Positions 15,460 through 24,524 of a stretch of DNA of 34,709 nucleotides are shown here, piece after piece. Below the pieces are notes generated by a model, which saw only the letters and a program-made list of their open reading frames with translations, was not told where the DNA came from and did no database searches. The stretch covers positions 1 through 34,709 of the forward strand of contig CADBAP010000014.1 in NCBI GenBank assembly GCA_902792685.1, in the 5' to 3' direction. The translations under genes were made by a program, and so were the position numbers. This DNA is from an uncultured Prevotellaceae bacterium (GTDB lineage: Bacteria > Bacteroidota > Bacteroidia > Bacteroidales > Bacteroidaceae). How positions within the stretch are numbered: the stretch's first letter is position 1; each line of letters starts with the position of its first letter.

Positions 15460-15777
15460 ATGTACGCAATTGTAGAAATTAACGGTCAACAGTTCAAGGT
15501 TGAACAGGGTGCGAAACTCTACGTTAACCACATCAAAGATGCCGAAGAAGGCAAGACTGTTGAGTTTGAGAAGGTATTGCTCGTTGACAATGACGGTGCA
15601 ATCACGGTTGGAGCACCTACCGTAGAAGGTGCGAAAGTAGTAGCTGAGGTAATTACTCCGCTGGTAAAAGGTGACAAAGTTATCGTTTTCAAGAAGAAGC
15701 GTCGCAAGGGCTATCGCGTGAAGAACGGACATCGCCAGCAGTATTCTCAGATTGAAGTTAAATCAGTAATCGCTTAA
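15460..15777 (+). CDS. rplU: 50S ribosomal protein L21
   Basis: 105 residues starting [17 protein letters not shown], the invariant L21 opening, with the conserved [23 protein letters not shown]-binding stretch near the end. It binds 23S rRNA in the large subunit. Full length for the family. It is followed 18 bp later by rpmA, the usual L21-L27 pair, transcribed from the promoter in the leader just upstream. Confidence 0.98.
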   Translation: MYAIVEINGQQFKVEQGAKLYVNHIKDAEEGKTVEFEKVLLVDNDGAITVGAPTVEGAKVVAEVITPLVKGDKVIVFKKKRRKGYRVKNGHRQQYSQIEVKSVIA

Positions 15778-15795
15778 AGTAAGGAGGAACAAGAA

Positions 15796-16053
15796 ATGGC
15801 ACATAAGAAAGGTGTTGGTAGTTCTAAGAACGGTCGCGAGTCTGCTTCACAAAGACTGGGTATCAAGATTTTTGGTGGTCAGAAAGTGATTGCAGGTAAC
15901 ATCATCGTACGTCAGCGTGGTACAAAGCACAATCCTGGTCGCAACGTAGGTATCGGCAAGGATGACACATTGTATGCACTTGTTGATGGTACAGTTGAAT
16001 TCCACAAGGGTAAATTCAACAAGAGCACGGTGAATGTTATACCGGAAGCTTAG
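15796..16053 (+). CDS. rpmA: 50S ribosomal protein L27
   Basis: 85 residues beginning [16 protein letters not shown] with [21 protein letters not shown], diagnostic of L27, whose N-terminus reaches towards the peptidyl transferase centre. There is no Firmicutes-type cleavable N-terminal extension. A GGAGGAAC sequence lies just before the ATG, an unusually good Shine-Dalgarno for this genome. A terminator-like hairpin follows at 16090. Confidence 0.98.
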   Translation: MAHKKGVGSSKNGRESASQRLGIKIFGGQKVIAGNIIVRQRGTKHNPGRNVGIGKDDTLYALVDGTVEFHKGKFNKSTVNVIPEA

Positions 16054-16089
16054 AAAAAATTATCAAAACTTATTCCAAACAAACAACAG

Positions 16090-16120
16090 AATCCCGATTT
16101 TCCGACAGAGAGTCGGGATT
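16090..16120 (+). terminator. Hairpin after rpmA
   Basis: AATCCCGA (16090-16097) pairs with TCGGGATT (16113-16120) around a 15-nt loop that can pair further. The T-run afterwards is short (TTTCTGC), so termination may be incomplete. No consensus promoter is visible between here and the next gene at 16169. Confidence 0.55.
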
Positions 16121-16168
16121 TCTGCTCAAATTAGAAACGACCTCAGTACATATATTTAATACCATATC

Positions 16169-17299
16169 ATGAGTTCGATTATTGTCAAGAAAGTTTCAAC
16201 CAAACAGGAAATGAACGATTTCGTGAAATTTCCTGAGACATTGTATGCTGGTTGCGCTGAATACGTACCTGATATGGAAACTGAGATTCGCGAAACATTC
16301 GATCCTGCCAAGAATGCAGGTTTGGAATTTTCCACCATTCAAGCATTTGTCGCATACAAAGACGGACAAGTTGCCGGTCGTATTGCTGGTATCGTTAACC
16401 GTCGGGCAAACGAGACTTGGAACACGAAGAACGTTCGGTTCGGTTTCTTTGAATTTATTGACGACTTACAGGTATCCTCTGCCCTACTCGATGCGGTCGT
16501 AGCATGGGGCAAGGAACAAGGGATGGAACAGATTATTGGTCCGATGGGTATCACGGACTTTGATAAGGAAGGCATGCTTGTTGAAGATTTTGACAAGATT
16601 AGTTCCATCAGCACCTATTATAATTATGCCTACTATCCCCAACACATGGAAAAGTTGGGATATGAAAAAGAAGTTGATTGGGTGCAGATCAGGGTTGCAG
16701 TTCCTGAACAGACACCACCAAGATATGTACGTGTATCCAAGTTGGCAAAAGATATGCTTGGCTTGCACGTTAGAATATTGACAGACAAAGAAATCAAAGA
16801 CGGCTACGGCAGGAGAATCTTCAATCTTCTCAACGAAGCCTACTCTCCACTATTCGGTTTCTCGGCTCTTTCAGCGAAGCAAATTGATGCCTGTGTGGAC
16901 AAATACATCACAGTGGTTGACAAAAAGTTGATGCCTGTGATCGAGAATGAGAAAGGTGAGTTGATTGGAACAGCTGTCACGATGTCCAGTATCTCTCATG
17001 CAATGCAGAAATCCAAAGGACGTTTGTTTCCTTTCGGTTGGTTCCATCTGCTGCATGCATTGAAATGGAAACGTGAAGATACCGTAGAGATGTTGCTGAT
17101 TGCTGTTCGTCCCGACTGTCAGGGAATGGGTGTTAATGCGATATTCTTCGATCATCTGATTCCTGTCTATAACCAATACAAGTTCAAATGGGCAGAAACA
17201 GGTCCACAGTTGGAAGACAACGTTCGTGAGTTGTCGCAGTGGAAGGTGCTTAACCCCACCTTTGTCAAGAGAAGAAGATGTTATAAAAAGAAAATATAA
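16169..17299 (+). CDS. GNAT-like N-acetyltransferase family protein
   Basis: 376 residues, soluble, no signal peptide. The N-terminal half has FVAYKDGQVAGRIAGIVNRRAN and RFGFFEFIDD; the C-terminal half has VEMLLIAVRPDCQGMGVNAIFFDHL, which resembles the acetyl-CoA-binding motif of GNAT folds. The Gly-rich loop is looser than in classical GNATs. IIGPMGITDFDKEGMLVEDFD lies between them. Proteins of this size and pattern are common in Bacteroidota and annotated only as acyltransferase-like. It lies 9 bp before the ketosynthase gene and leads the lipid cluster, so acylation of an amine or a product in that pathway is possible but inferred. Confidence 0.6.
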   Translation: MSSIIVKKVSTKQEMNDFVKFPETLYAGCAEYVPDMETEIRETFDPAKNAGLEFSTIQAFVAYKDGQVAGRIAGIVNRRANETWNTKNVRFGFFEFIDDLQVSSALLDAVVAWGKEQGMEQIIGPMGITDFDKEGMLVEDFDKISSISTYYNYAYYPQHMEKLGYEKEVDWVQIRVAVPEQTPPRYVRVSKLAKDMLGLHVRILTDKEIKDGYGRRIFNLLNEAYSPLFGFSALSAKQIDACVDKYITVVDKKLMPVIENEKGELIGTAVTMSSISHAMQKSKGRLFPFGWFHLLHALKWKREDTVEMLLIAVRPDCQGMGVNAIFFDHLIPVYNQYKFKWAETGPQLEDNVRELSQWKVLNPTFVKRRRCYKKKI

Positions 17300-17308
17300 A
17301 CAATAAAA

Positions 17309-18529
17309 ATGGAAAGAAGAGTTGTTATTACAGGCATGGGTATCTGGTCATGCTTGGGCAAAACACTTGAGGAAGTCCGTCAGTCCTTATATACGGGAAA
17401 AAGTGGCATTATATTCAGTCAGGAACGCAAAGACGCAGGTTTCCGTTCTGCTTTGTGTGCTAATGTAGAAACACCTGATTTGAAACCTTTTATCAAAAGA
17501 AATCTCCGTCAGTTTATGCCAGAAGAGGCACAGTATGCTTATATGGCTACACGTGCGGCTTTGGAGAACGCACAACTGTCACAGGAGTATATTGATGCAC
17601 ACGAAATCGGTATTATCTACGGCAACGACTCAGTAGCTGAAGCAACAATGAATGCTTTGGATAAGTTCCGCGAGTTCGGCGATACAGCCGCATGTGGTAG
17701 TGGTGCCATTTTCCAGTCGATGAACTCCACTGTAACGATGAATCTTGCTTGTCTGTTCCATCTGAAAGGTATTAACCTGACAGCATCAGCAGCATGTGCT
17801 TCCAGTTCTCAGGCTATTGGTTTGGCTTCATTGCTTATCCGCAATGGTTTGCAAGATTGTATCATCTGTGGTGGTGCGCAGGAAGCCAATATGTACAGCG
17901 TTGCATCATTCGACGGCATTCAAGCTTTCTCTGTTCGTGAAGATGAGCCTACTAAAGCATGCCGTCCATTCGACCGCGACCGTGATGGATTGATTCCTGG
18001 TGGCGGTGCTGCTACTGTTATCGTCGAAAGCTATGAACACGCTGTAAAGCGTGGTGCCCCCATCTTGGCAGAAATTGTTGGCTGGGGCTTCTCCGGTAAT
18101 GGTGACCATATCTCTACGCCCAATGTGGCTGGTCCTGCCCGTTCATTGGAATTATGTTTGAAGAACAGCGGTGTTGATCTGAAAGATATCGGTTATATCA
18201 ATGCGCACGCAACCTCTACAAAAGCTGGCGACGGTCGTGAGGCATTGGCTATTGCTCAGGTATTTGGCGATTACAAAGTGCCAGTCACCTCAACCAAGAG
18301 TCAGACAGGTCATGAGATGTGGATGGCTGGTGCCAGCGAACTCATCTACTCAATGTTGATGATGAAGAATGGCTTTATCGCAGGAAACATCAATTTCGAG
18401 AATCCAGATGAGGAAACCGCTTGTCTGAATGTAATTCCAGAAACCAAGGAGACACAATTCAACATGTTCCTTTCAAACTCTTTCGGCTTCGGCGGAACAA
18501 ACTCTACACTGATCGTAAAGAATTTGTAA
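17309..18529 (+). CDS. FabB-like beta-ketoacyl-ACP synthase
   Basis: 406 residues, complete KAS fold. The catalytic set is intact: C163 in SAACASSS, H300 in NAHATST, K330 in STKSQTGH and H335. The opening MERRVVITGMGIWSCLG and GKSGIIFSQERKDAGFRS are closer to E. coli FabB (KAS I) than to FabF, as is the NSFGFGGTNSTL end. It performs decarboxylative Claisen condensation of acyl-ACP with malonyl-ACP. It is the only ketosynthase in the cluster; no Cys-less chain-length-factor partner is present, unlike aryl polyene and type II polyketide loci. Followed by its ACP 71 bp downstream. Confidence 0.9.
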   Translation: MERRVVITGMGIWSCLGKTLEEVRQSLYTGKSGIIFSQERKDAGFRSALCANVETPDLKPFIKRNLRQFMPEEAQYAYMATRAALENAQLSQEYIDAHEIGIIYGNDSVAEATMNALDKFREFGDTAACGSGAIFQSMNSTVTMNLACLFHLKGINLTASAACASSSQAIGLASLLIRNGLQDCIICGGAQEANMYSVASFDGIQAFSVREDEPTKACRPFDRDRDGLIPGGGAATVIVESYEHAVKRGAPILAEIVGWGFSGNGDHISTPNVAGPARSLELCLKNSGVDLKDIGYINAHATSTKAGDGREALAIAQVFGDYKVPVTSTKSQTGHEMWMAGASELIYSMLMMKNGFIAGNINFENPDEETACLNVIPETKETQFNMFLSNSFGFGGTNSTLIVKNL

Positions 18530-18600
18530 AAGAAGTCCCCTTAATGAAAAGGCAAATTAAAAAATAACTATACATATAAATATAATAAGGTTTATAAATT

Positions 18601-18840
18601 ATGACACGTGAAGAAATTATTGAACAGGTAAATAGTGTGTTGGCAGAAGAATTTGAAGTAGAAGACAGCAACTTCGCTCCCGATGCAAATGTAAAAGAAA
18701 CACTTGCTCTCGACAGCTTGAGTCTTGTTGACTTGGTTGCTATCATCCAGTATACTTATAAGATTAAGGTACCCGTATCTGATTTGCCAAAGATCAAGAC
18801 TTTCAACGATCTCTATGATTATATAGAGAACCACTTGTAA
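18601..18840 (+). CDS. Acyl carrier protein
   Basis: 79 residues, acidic and helical. LALDSLSLVDLV carries the phosphopantetheine-accepting S39 in the DSL motif. It differs from a housekeeping AcpP (which has GADSLDTVE), which suggests a dedicated carrier for the neighbouring ketosynthase and dehydratases. The short AT-rich leader from 18530 to 18600 contains no clear promoter. Confidence 0.9.
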   Translation: MTREEIIEQVNSVLAEEFEVEDSNFAPDANVKETLALDSLSLVDLVAIIQYTYKIKVPVSDLPKIKTFNDLYDYIENHL

Positions 18841-18884
18841 TTTTCCCCAAAGAAATTAAAAGGGAATTTCAAAGGGAAGTTAAA

Positions 18885-19298
18885 ATGGAAGATATTCAGA
18901 AACTTATTCCCCAACGCAATCCCATTATCCAAGTCGATGAGCTGACACGTGTGGAAGGCGATTCAGCTGAAACACGTTTGCTCGTCAAGGCTGACAACTA
19001 TTTCATCGACGAGGACCAATTATTTGCAGAGCCGGGCTTGATTGAGCATATTGCTCAGTCAGCATCGGCTTTTGCTGGTTATCAGGCCCTACAGCAAGGA
19101 GCCACTACCCCACCCGTTGGCTATATCGGTGAGGTGAAACGATTCCATTGCTACAGGCGTCCAGCTATCGGCGAACAGCTTCACACTACCATCATAATGG
19201 GTGCTGAAGTTGCCGGTGTGACGATGCTGACGGGTGAGACTCGTGTAGGAGAAGAAGTTGTTGCTGATACGCAGATGAAAATATTCGTTGAACAATAA
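18885..19298 (+). CDS. ApeP/FabZ-like hot-dog dehydratase without the classical His
   Basis: 137 residues of the hot-dog fold. The opening LIPQRNPIIQVDEL aligns with FabZ LLPHRYPFLLVDRV, but the His is Gln. The GHFPG active-site loop is replaced by DEDQLFAEPGLIEHIAQSASAFAGY. The helix Glu (E54) is kept. This pattern, with an acidic residue but no His, is that of the ApeP-like 3-hydroxyacyl-ACP dehydratases from aryl polyene clusters, which work as a pair with an ApeI-like partner. The partner is the next gene, 9 bp downstream. On its own it may be non-catalytic. Confidence 0.75.
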   Translation: MEDIQKLIPQRNPIIQVDELTRVEGDSAETRLLVKADNYFIDEDQLFAEPGLIEHIAQSASAFAGYQALQQGATTPPVGYIGEVKRFHCYRRPAIGEQLHTTIIMGAEVAGVTMLTGETRVGEEVVADTQMKIFVEQ

Positions 19299-19307
19299 CC
19301 GCTCGTT

Positions 19308-19682
19308 ATGTTACTCGAAAACAAATACTACAAACTCATACGAGTGGACGACAGCGAGTCTCCATTGACGAAGACCTACCATCTGGCGTTGATACCAGAC
19401 TGTGATGTCTATCGGGGACACTTCCCAGGCAATCCTGTCTGTCCAGGTGTATGTAATATTGAAACTATCAAAGAGTGTGCGATGATGTTGACAGGCAAGA
19501 AACTCTTGATTTCAACCATCAAGCAATGTCGGCTCACAGCTATCGCTACACCTGCGGTTTGTCCGGAAATATCGGTTGAAGTAACAGCAACGGAAACCCC
19601 TCAGGGCTATACGATTCTGGCAACGATAGCAGATGCGCAGCAAACATATATGGAATACAAAGGAGACATGATGATTCTATGA
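19308..19682 (+). CDS. ApeI/FabZ-like 3-hydroxyacyl-ACP dehydratase
   Basis: 124 residues, hot-dog fold with an intact active-site loop YRGHFPGNPVCPGVCNIETIKE. H38 is the catalytic His and E52 the likely acidic partner on the following helix. It dehydrates beta-hydroxyacyl-ACP to the trans-2-enoyl form. The stop codon overlaps the ATG of the exporter gene (4-bp overlap, 19679-19682), implying coupled translation. It probably forms a heterodimer with the His-less partner upstream. Confidence 0.8.
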   Translation: MLLENKYYKLIRVDDSESPLTKTYHLALIPDCDVYRGHFPGNPVCPGVCNIETIKECAMMLTGKKLLISTIKQCRLTAIATPAVCPEISVEVTATETPQGYTILATIADAQQTYMEYKGDMMIL

Positions 19683-22189
19683 CAGAACTATTCATAAAAA
19701 TCTACAAATATTTTCACAACCATCGAACGGCTTTTTGGCTCTCGATGGTTGCTTCGTTTGTTTTTTTCGGCTATTTCGCCACACAAATCCATCTGGAAGA
19801 AGACATCAACAAACTGATGCCCTCATCCAAGAATGAGGATGGAAGCACCAAGCTGGCATTTGCCGATTTGCGTATCAAAGACAAGACATTTCTCTTGTTT
19901 GAAGCCAAGAACAACACGAAGAAGGATGCTGTTGTTGAACAACTTTCTACAACCTGCGATGTCTTCATCGACTCACTGAAAGCGCAAAATGCTGCTCTCG
20001 ACAGCACCAGTCAGGTGTTGGATGATGTGTTTTATCAACTGCCCGACGAATTGATGTTCGATGCCGTTGATTATCTTAGCGGTCATCTGCCCGCGTTCAT
20101 TGATACCGCTGTCTATGCCCATCTCGACACCCTACTGACTCTTGAGCACATGCAGCGTCAGATGAAGCAGAATCACGACGATCTGACGAGCGAGTTTGGC
20201 GAAACCTTCCCCGACTTAATCGAGATGGACCCGATAGGAATGCGTAATCTGCTGTTGGAACAGATGAAACCGCTGATGGAAGGTTCCTCTGGTAGTTATA
20301 ACACCGTCAACGGACATTTCTTCGTTCCCGACTCTACGGTGTGCGTTGCCATCATCACACCTCGATTTTCTGCTACGAATACCGGACAGGGTTCTACCCT
20401 CTTCCGGATTTTGAACAATCAGATTGAACAGTTTGCGAAGACGCACCCTGATGTCAAAATCACCTATCATGGTACGCCGGCAAGTGGTTACTATAACTCC
20501 ACAATTATCAAGTCCGACCTGACGGGAACCATCATCGGATCATTAATACTGGTGCTGATATTTATCTTTATCTGCTTCAGAAACTGGAACACCCTTCCTC
20601 TGCTGCTTCTCCCCGTTGCCTTCGGTGCGATGGTGGGGCTGACGGCCATGTATTTCATCAAGGGACAGTTCTCGCTCCTGGCATTGGGCATCGGTGCCAT
20701 CGTCTTGGGTGTAGCGCTGAGTTATGTGCTCCACGTGCTCACTCATTACAAATATGTCAGCGACCCCGAACAAGTGTTACGCGATCAGGTGAAACCCGTA
20801 TTGCTGGGATGTATCACCACCATCGGTTCCTTCATGGGATTGATTTTCATCCAGACTGATCTGTTGCAAGACTTCGGATTGTTTGCTGCCTTTGCCATTG
20901 CAGGCACCACCCTTTTCAGTTTGATATTCCTACCACAACTGCTGAATCCTGCACACAACAAAAAGAACCAGCGTGCCTTTGCGTTGATTGACCGCATCAA
21001 TGCCTATCCTTTCGATCAGAAAAAACCATTGGTATTAGGAATCATCGTCGTTGCATTGGTATGCATCGGATTTTATATTGTCGGCGGAACCCATTTCGAT
21101 GCGGATATGCACGATTTGGGTTATGAGGCCGAGAGCGTCACCTATTCCGAAAACCTCCTGCGCAACAAAACATATACAGGCGACAAGCAGAAGTATTTCG
21201 CCAGTTCCGGCAAGACAATGGAGGAAGCGATCAGCAATTTCCTGGTTCTCGACAAAAAACTCGACTCCTTGCAGCAATTAGGATTGGTGAAGAGTTACAC
21301 CCATACCCATCAAATCTTCGTACCGCTAAACGTACAGCAGCAGCGCATCGATGCGTGGAAGAACTATTGGACACCAGAGCGTTTGCAGCATGTTCGCCAA
21401 TTGATTGCGGCATCAGCTCCACAAGCCGGTTTGAATACTGATGCTTTCGATGTATTCTTCGACGCAGCTACCGCCGACTATGAGCCAAATGCATTCTATC
21501 AGGCTGGCATCATCCCCGTTGGGTATCAATCAACGTTGATGGAGCAGTCCTATGGCGGTGACTATCTGTGTTTCACCTCCGTGCGTTGTACCAACGACTC
21601 CGTACGTAGTAGTCAGAGTGATTACATCCGCATCTGTGATGCTGTTGCCTCTACACCCAACCTGCTGGTACTCGACACGTATTATTATACTACCGATACC
21701 CTGAACCAGTTGAACGAAGACTTCAACGTGCTGCAATGGGTATCCATGCTGTTTGTCTTCATGGTGCTGCTGTTCAGTTTCCGATTCAATATCCGTTACA
21801 CCTTGTTGGGTTTTATGCCTATCCTGATGAGTTGGCTCATCGTCTTGGGTGCAATGGTTATATTCAAGATGCAATTCAACCTTATCAACATCATTATCTC
21901 TACGTTTATCTTCGGTATTGGTGTCGATTACAGCATCTTTGTGATGAACGGTTTGATTGACGACGACAAGCAATCCAAGAAGTTGACTTATCACAAGACA
22001 GCAATCTTCTTCAGCGCCGTCATCCTGATTGTGACCGTCAGCTCAATGCTTGTCGCTCAGCATCCTGCCATCAAGTCGGTTGGCTTTGCTACGCTGACGG
22101 GGATGCTCTCAGCTGTCATCATCGCTTATGTTTTGCAGCCAGCGGTATTTAGGTGGATGGAACGAAAAAAGAAGGTAAAAGGGAGTTAA
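19679..22189 (+). CDS. MMPL/RND-family lipid exporter
   Basis: 836 residues with the RND duplication. It has an N-terminal transmembrane helix (TAFWLSMVASFVFFGYFATQ), a periplasmic domain to about residue 270, and a five-helix bundle at about 275-430 (GTIIGSLILVLIFIFICF, IGAIVLGVALSYVLHVLTHY). A second single helix lies near 450, a second periplasmic domain follows, and a last bundle runs from about 690 (WVSMLFVFMVLLFSF, FIFGIGVDYSIFVMNG). The GxGxDYS motif in the last bundle is typical of MMPL proton relays. It resembles the aryl polyene exporters and presumably moves the lipid product or intermediate across the inner membrane together with the LolA-like protein downstream. Confidence 0.85.
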   Translation: MTELFIKIYKYFHNHRTAFWLSMVASFVFFGYFATQIHLEEDINKLMPSSKNEDGSTKLAFADLRIKDKTFLLFEAKNNTKKDAVVEQLSTTCDVFIDSLKAQNAALDSTSQVLDDVFYQLPDELMFDAVDYLSGHLPAFIDTAVYAHLDTLLTLEHMQRQMKQNHDDLTSEFGETFPDLIEMDPIGMRNLLLEQMKPLMEGSSGSYNTVNGHFFVPDSTVCVAIITPRFSATNTGQGSTLFRILNNQIEQFAKTHPDVKITYHGTPASGYYNSTIIKSDLTGTIIGSLILVLIFIFICFRNWNTLPLLLLPVAFGAMVGLTAMYFIKGQFSLLALGIGAIVLGVALSYVLHVLTHYKYVSDPEQVLRDQVKPVLLGCITTIGSFMGLIFIQTDLLQDFGLFAAFAIAGTTLFSLIFLPQLLNPAHNKKNQRAFALIDRINAYPFDQKKPLVLGIIVVALVCIGFYIVGGTHFDADMHDLGYEAESVTYSENLLRNKTYTGDKQKYFASSGKTMEEAISNFLVLDKKLDSLQQLGLVKSYTHTHQIFVPLNVQQQRIDAWKNYWTPERLQHVRQLIAASAPQAGLNTDAFDVFFDAATADYEPNAFYQAGIIPVGYQSTLMEQSYGGDYLCFTSVRCTNDSVRSSQSDYIRICDAVASTPNLLVLDTYYYTTDTLNQLNEDFNVLQWVSMLFVFMVLLFSFRFNIRYTLLGFMPILMSWLIVLGAMVIFKMQFNLINIIISTFIFGIGVDYSIFVMNGLIDDDKQSKKLTYHKTAIFFSAVILIVTVSSMLVAQHPAIKSVGFATLTGMLSAVIIAYVLQPAVFRWMERKKKVKGS

Positions 22190-22221
22190 ACGAAGCAGCA
22201 TTTTATTCGTCAATTAAAGAA

Positions 22222-23703
22222 ATGAAATACGATGTAGTCATCATAGGTAGCGGATTAGGAGGATTGGAATGCGGTGTCATTCTGTCCCGATCTGGCAAGC
22301 ACGTTCTGGTATTGGAGCGTGAACAGCAACCGGGTGGCTGCATGCAAAGCTATCAACGCAAGCATCAGGCCTACGACACCGGGCTGCACTATGTGGGTGC
22401 GCTGGCCGAAGGTCAGTCCCTCCATAACGTGTTCAACTATCTGGGGTTGTTGAATCTTCCTTGGCAACGTCTTGATGCCGACGGATTCGACCAGATTACC
22501 ATTGGTTCCGATACTTATTCCTTTGCGGAAGGATATGATGCCTTTGCCGCACAATTGGCCGAACGGTTTCCTGCTGAACGAGAAGCACTCAACAGCTATG
22601 TCCGTTTGTTGCAGCAAACAGAAGACGAGGAATACAGCGTGCTCCGTCCTGACGGTATCTTTGACCAGGCATTTATGGAATTTCTGCGAACCACCAATGC
22701 CTACGATTACCTGCACCAGTCCTTCCATGACGAACGGCTCATCAATGTGTTGTCCGGTTCGTCGCTGAAAATGGAACTCAACCGTTCTACCCTCCCGATG
22801 TTCACCTTTGCTCACGGCAACAGCGGCTTCGTGGGAAGCAGTTGGCGACTGAAGGGTGACGGCAACCTATTGGTTGGATCGCTGATCAATACCATTCGCC
22901 AACATGGTAGCGAAGTAGTCTGTGGTGCTGAGGTGCAGGAACTAATCGAGAAAAACGGACGTATCACAACAGCTGTCTGTGCTGATGGTACCATTGTGGA
23001 AGGCGACACGTTCATCAGTGATGTGCATCCCTCGGTCACCCTCGGATGGATCAAGGAGAGCGAGCTGATCAAGAAAGTCTATCGCCGTCGTATAAACCAT
23101 CTGGAGAATACATCCGGCATGCTCACTGTTTCGTTGCAGTTGAAAGACGACACCCTACCCTATTTCAACCATAACAAGTTCGTTTACAAGACCGACAACG
23201 TGTGGACATTCTACGAGAACACAACATCCATCGACGGCCTGATGATCAGTTGTCGTGTACCAGAACACTCCGACTATGCCAGGCAGATCGACTTGCTCAC
23301 ACCCATGACGTGGGAGCGTTGTGCAGCATGGACAGATACTACGATTGGACATCGCGGTGCTGAATATCAGCAGCTGAAGCAACAACTCGCTGCGGAATGT
23401 ATCCGTTTGGCCGAAACCGTCATTCCCGGTCTGCATGAAATGGTCAAGGAAAGCTACGTCAGCACGCCGCTTACTTATCGCGACTACACGCTGACACCTG
23501 ATGGTTCAGCCTATGGAATCAGGAAGGATTACCAGAATCCGATGATGACCATCCTGTCTCCTCGTACCCCGGTTTCCAACCTGTTGCTCACGGGTCAGAA
23601 CTTGATGATGCACGGCATACAGGGTGTTACAGCCACTTCGCTGTTCACCTGTGCGGAAATCTTAGGAAAAGAAAAAATATGGAATATCATAACTCCCAAT
23701 TAA
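22222..23703 (+). CDS. FAD-dependent phytoene-desaturase-like oxidoreductase
   Basis: 493 residues from ATG 22222; the frame is open 69 bp upstream into the exporter gene, but KYDVVIIGSGLGGLECG, the Rossmann GxGxxG FAD motif, starts right at this Met. LVLEREQQPGGCMQSY gives the second dinucleotide-binding feature. The C-terminal LLLTGQNLMMHGIQGVTATSLFTCAEILG is the typical FAD-closing motif of the phytoene desaturase/retinol saturase family. It may add or remove double bonds on the lipid chain. This gene is not part of a minimal fatty-acid set, which suggests an unusual product. Its 3' end carries the first copy of a short repeat shared with the next spacer. Confidence 0.78.
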   Translation: MKYDVVIIGSGLGGLECGVILSRSGKHVLVLEREQQPGGCMQSYQRKHQAYDTGLHYVGALAEGQSLHNVFNYLGLLNLPWQRLDADGFDQITIGSDTYSFAEGYDAFAAQLAERFPAEREALNSYVRLLQQTEDEEYSVLRPDGIFDQAFMEFLRTTNAYDYLHQSFHDERLINVLSGSSLKMELNRSTLPMFTFAHGNSGFVGSSWRLKGDGNLLVGSLINTIRQHGSEVVCGAEVQELIEKNGRITTAVCADGTIVEGDTFISDVHPSVTLGWIKESELIKKVYRRRINHLENTSGMLTVSLQLKDDTLPYFNHNKFVYKTDNVWTFYENTTSIDGLMISCRVPEHSDYARQIDLLTPMTWERCAAWTDTTIGHRGAEYQQLKQQLAAECIRLAETVIPGLHEMVKESYVSTPLTYRDYTLTPDGSAYGIRKDYQNPMMTILSPRTPVSNLLLTGQNLMMHGIQGVTATSLFTCAEILGKEKIWNIITPN

Positions 23704-23726
23704 AATACAAATTTAACTCCCAATTA
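23690..23726 (+). repeat. Direct repeat TAACTCCCAATTA (two exact copies)
   Basis: Exact 13-mer TAACTCCCAATTA at 23690-23702 and 23714-23726. The first includes the last codons and stop of the oxidoreductase gene. Related degenerate copies lie at 24475-24489 and 24498-24516, flanking the FabG gene on the other side. Confidence 0.7.
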
Positions 23727-23734
23727 TAAGAAAT

Positions 23735-24463
23735 ATGAAATATGCATTAGTAACTGGAGGTAGTCGCGGCATCGGTCGCGCTGTATGTCTGAAACTCGCT
23801 CAGATGGGGTATCAGATTATTATCAACTATGTCAACAACACCACCGAGGCAGAGAAGACGCTGGAGTTGGTGCGTGCAGAAGGACAAGACGGTGAAATGC
23901 TGAAATTCGACGTCAGCAACCAGCAGCAGACACGTGCTGCGCTGGAGGAATGGCAGCAGGCTCATCCGGAAGAATATATAGAGGTGCTGGTCAATAATGC
24001 GGGTATCCGTCGCGACAATGTGATGGCGCTGATGCCTGCAGAAGACTGGACGCGTGTGCTCGACATCACACTGGGCGGTTTCTATAATGTTACCCAGCCG
24101 TTGTTGCCCGCCATGCAGCTGCATAAGTTCGGACGCATCATCAATATGGCAAGCGTCAGCGGCATCAAGGGTCTTCCCGGTCAGACGAACTATTCCGCAG
24201 CCAAAGGTGGTATCATAGCCGCCACGAAGGCACTGGCTCAGGAGGTTGCACGCAAGAATGTAACCGTCAATGCAGTGGCTCCAGGCTTCATCAAAACCGA
24301 TATGGTGGAAGGTCTCGACGAGGCTGCATTGAAGAAGACCATTCCTGCCAACCGTTTCGGTAAACCGGAAGAGGTAGCCGAACTGGTCGGTTTCCTCGCC
24401 TCCCCTGCTTCTGGTTATATCACAGGCAACGTTATCTCTATCAATGGCGGATTATATACATAA
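23735..24463 (+). CDS. FabG-like 3-oxoacyl-ACP reductase
   Basis: 242 residues, classical short-chain dehydrogenase. GGSRGIG is the cofactor loop and LVNNAGIRRDN the conserved segment. The catalytic set is S140, Y153 and K157 (ASVSGIKGLPGQTNYSAAKGG). NVTVNAVAPGFIKTDM and YITGNVISINGGLYT are FabG-type. It reduces the beta-ketoacyl-ACP made by the ketosynthase. It corresponds to the ApeQ position in aryl polyene clusters. The housekeeping fabG is presumably elsewhere in the genome. Confidence 0.85.
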   Translation: MKYALVTGGSRGIGRAVCLKLAQMGYQIIINYVNNTTEAEKTLELVRAEGQDGEMLKFDVSNQQQTRAALEEWQQAHPEEYIEVLVNNAGIRRDNVMALMPAEDWTRVLDITLGGFYNVTQPLLPAMQLHKFGRIINMASVSGIKGLPGQTNYSAAKGGIIAATKALAQEVARKNVTVNAVAPGFIKTDMVEGLDEAALKKTIPANRFGKPEEVAELVGFLASPASGYITGNVISINGGLYT

Positions 24464-24524
24464 CGGCCTATCTTTAACTTCCAATTTTACTTCAACATTA
24501 ACTCCCCAATAAATTATAATAACA

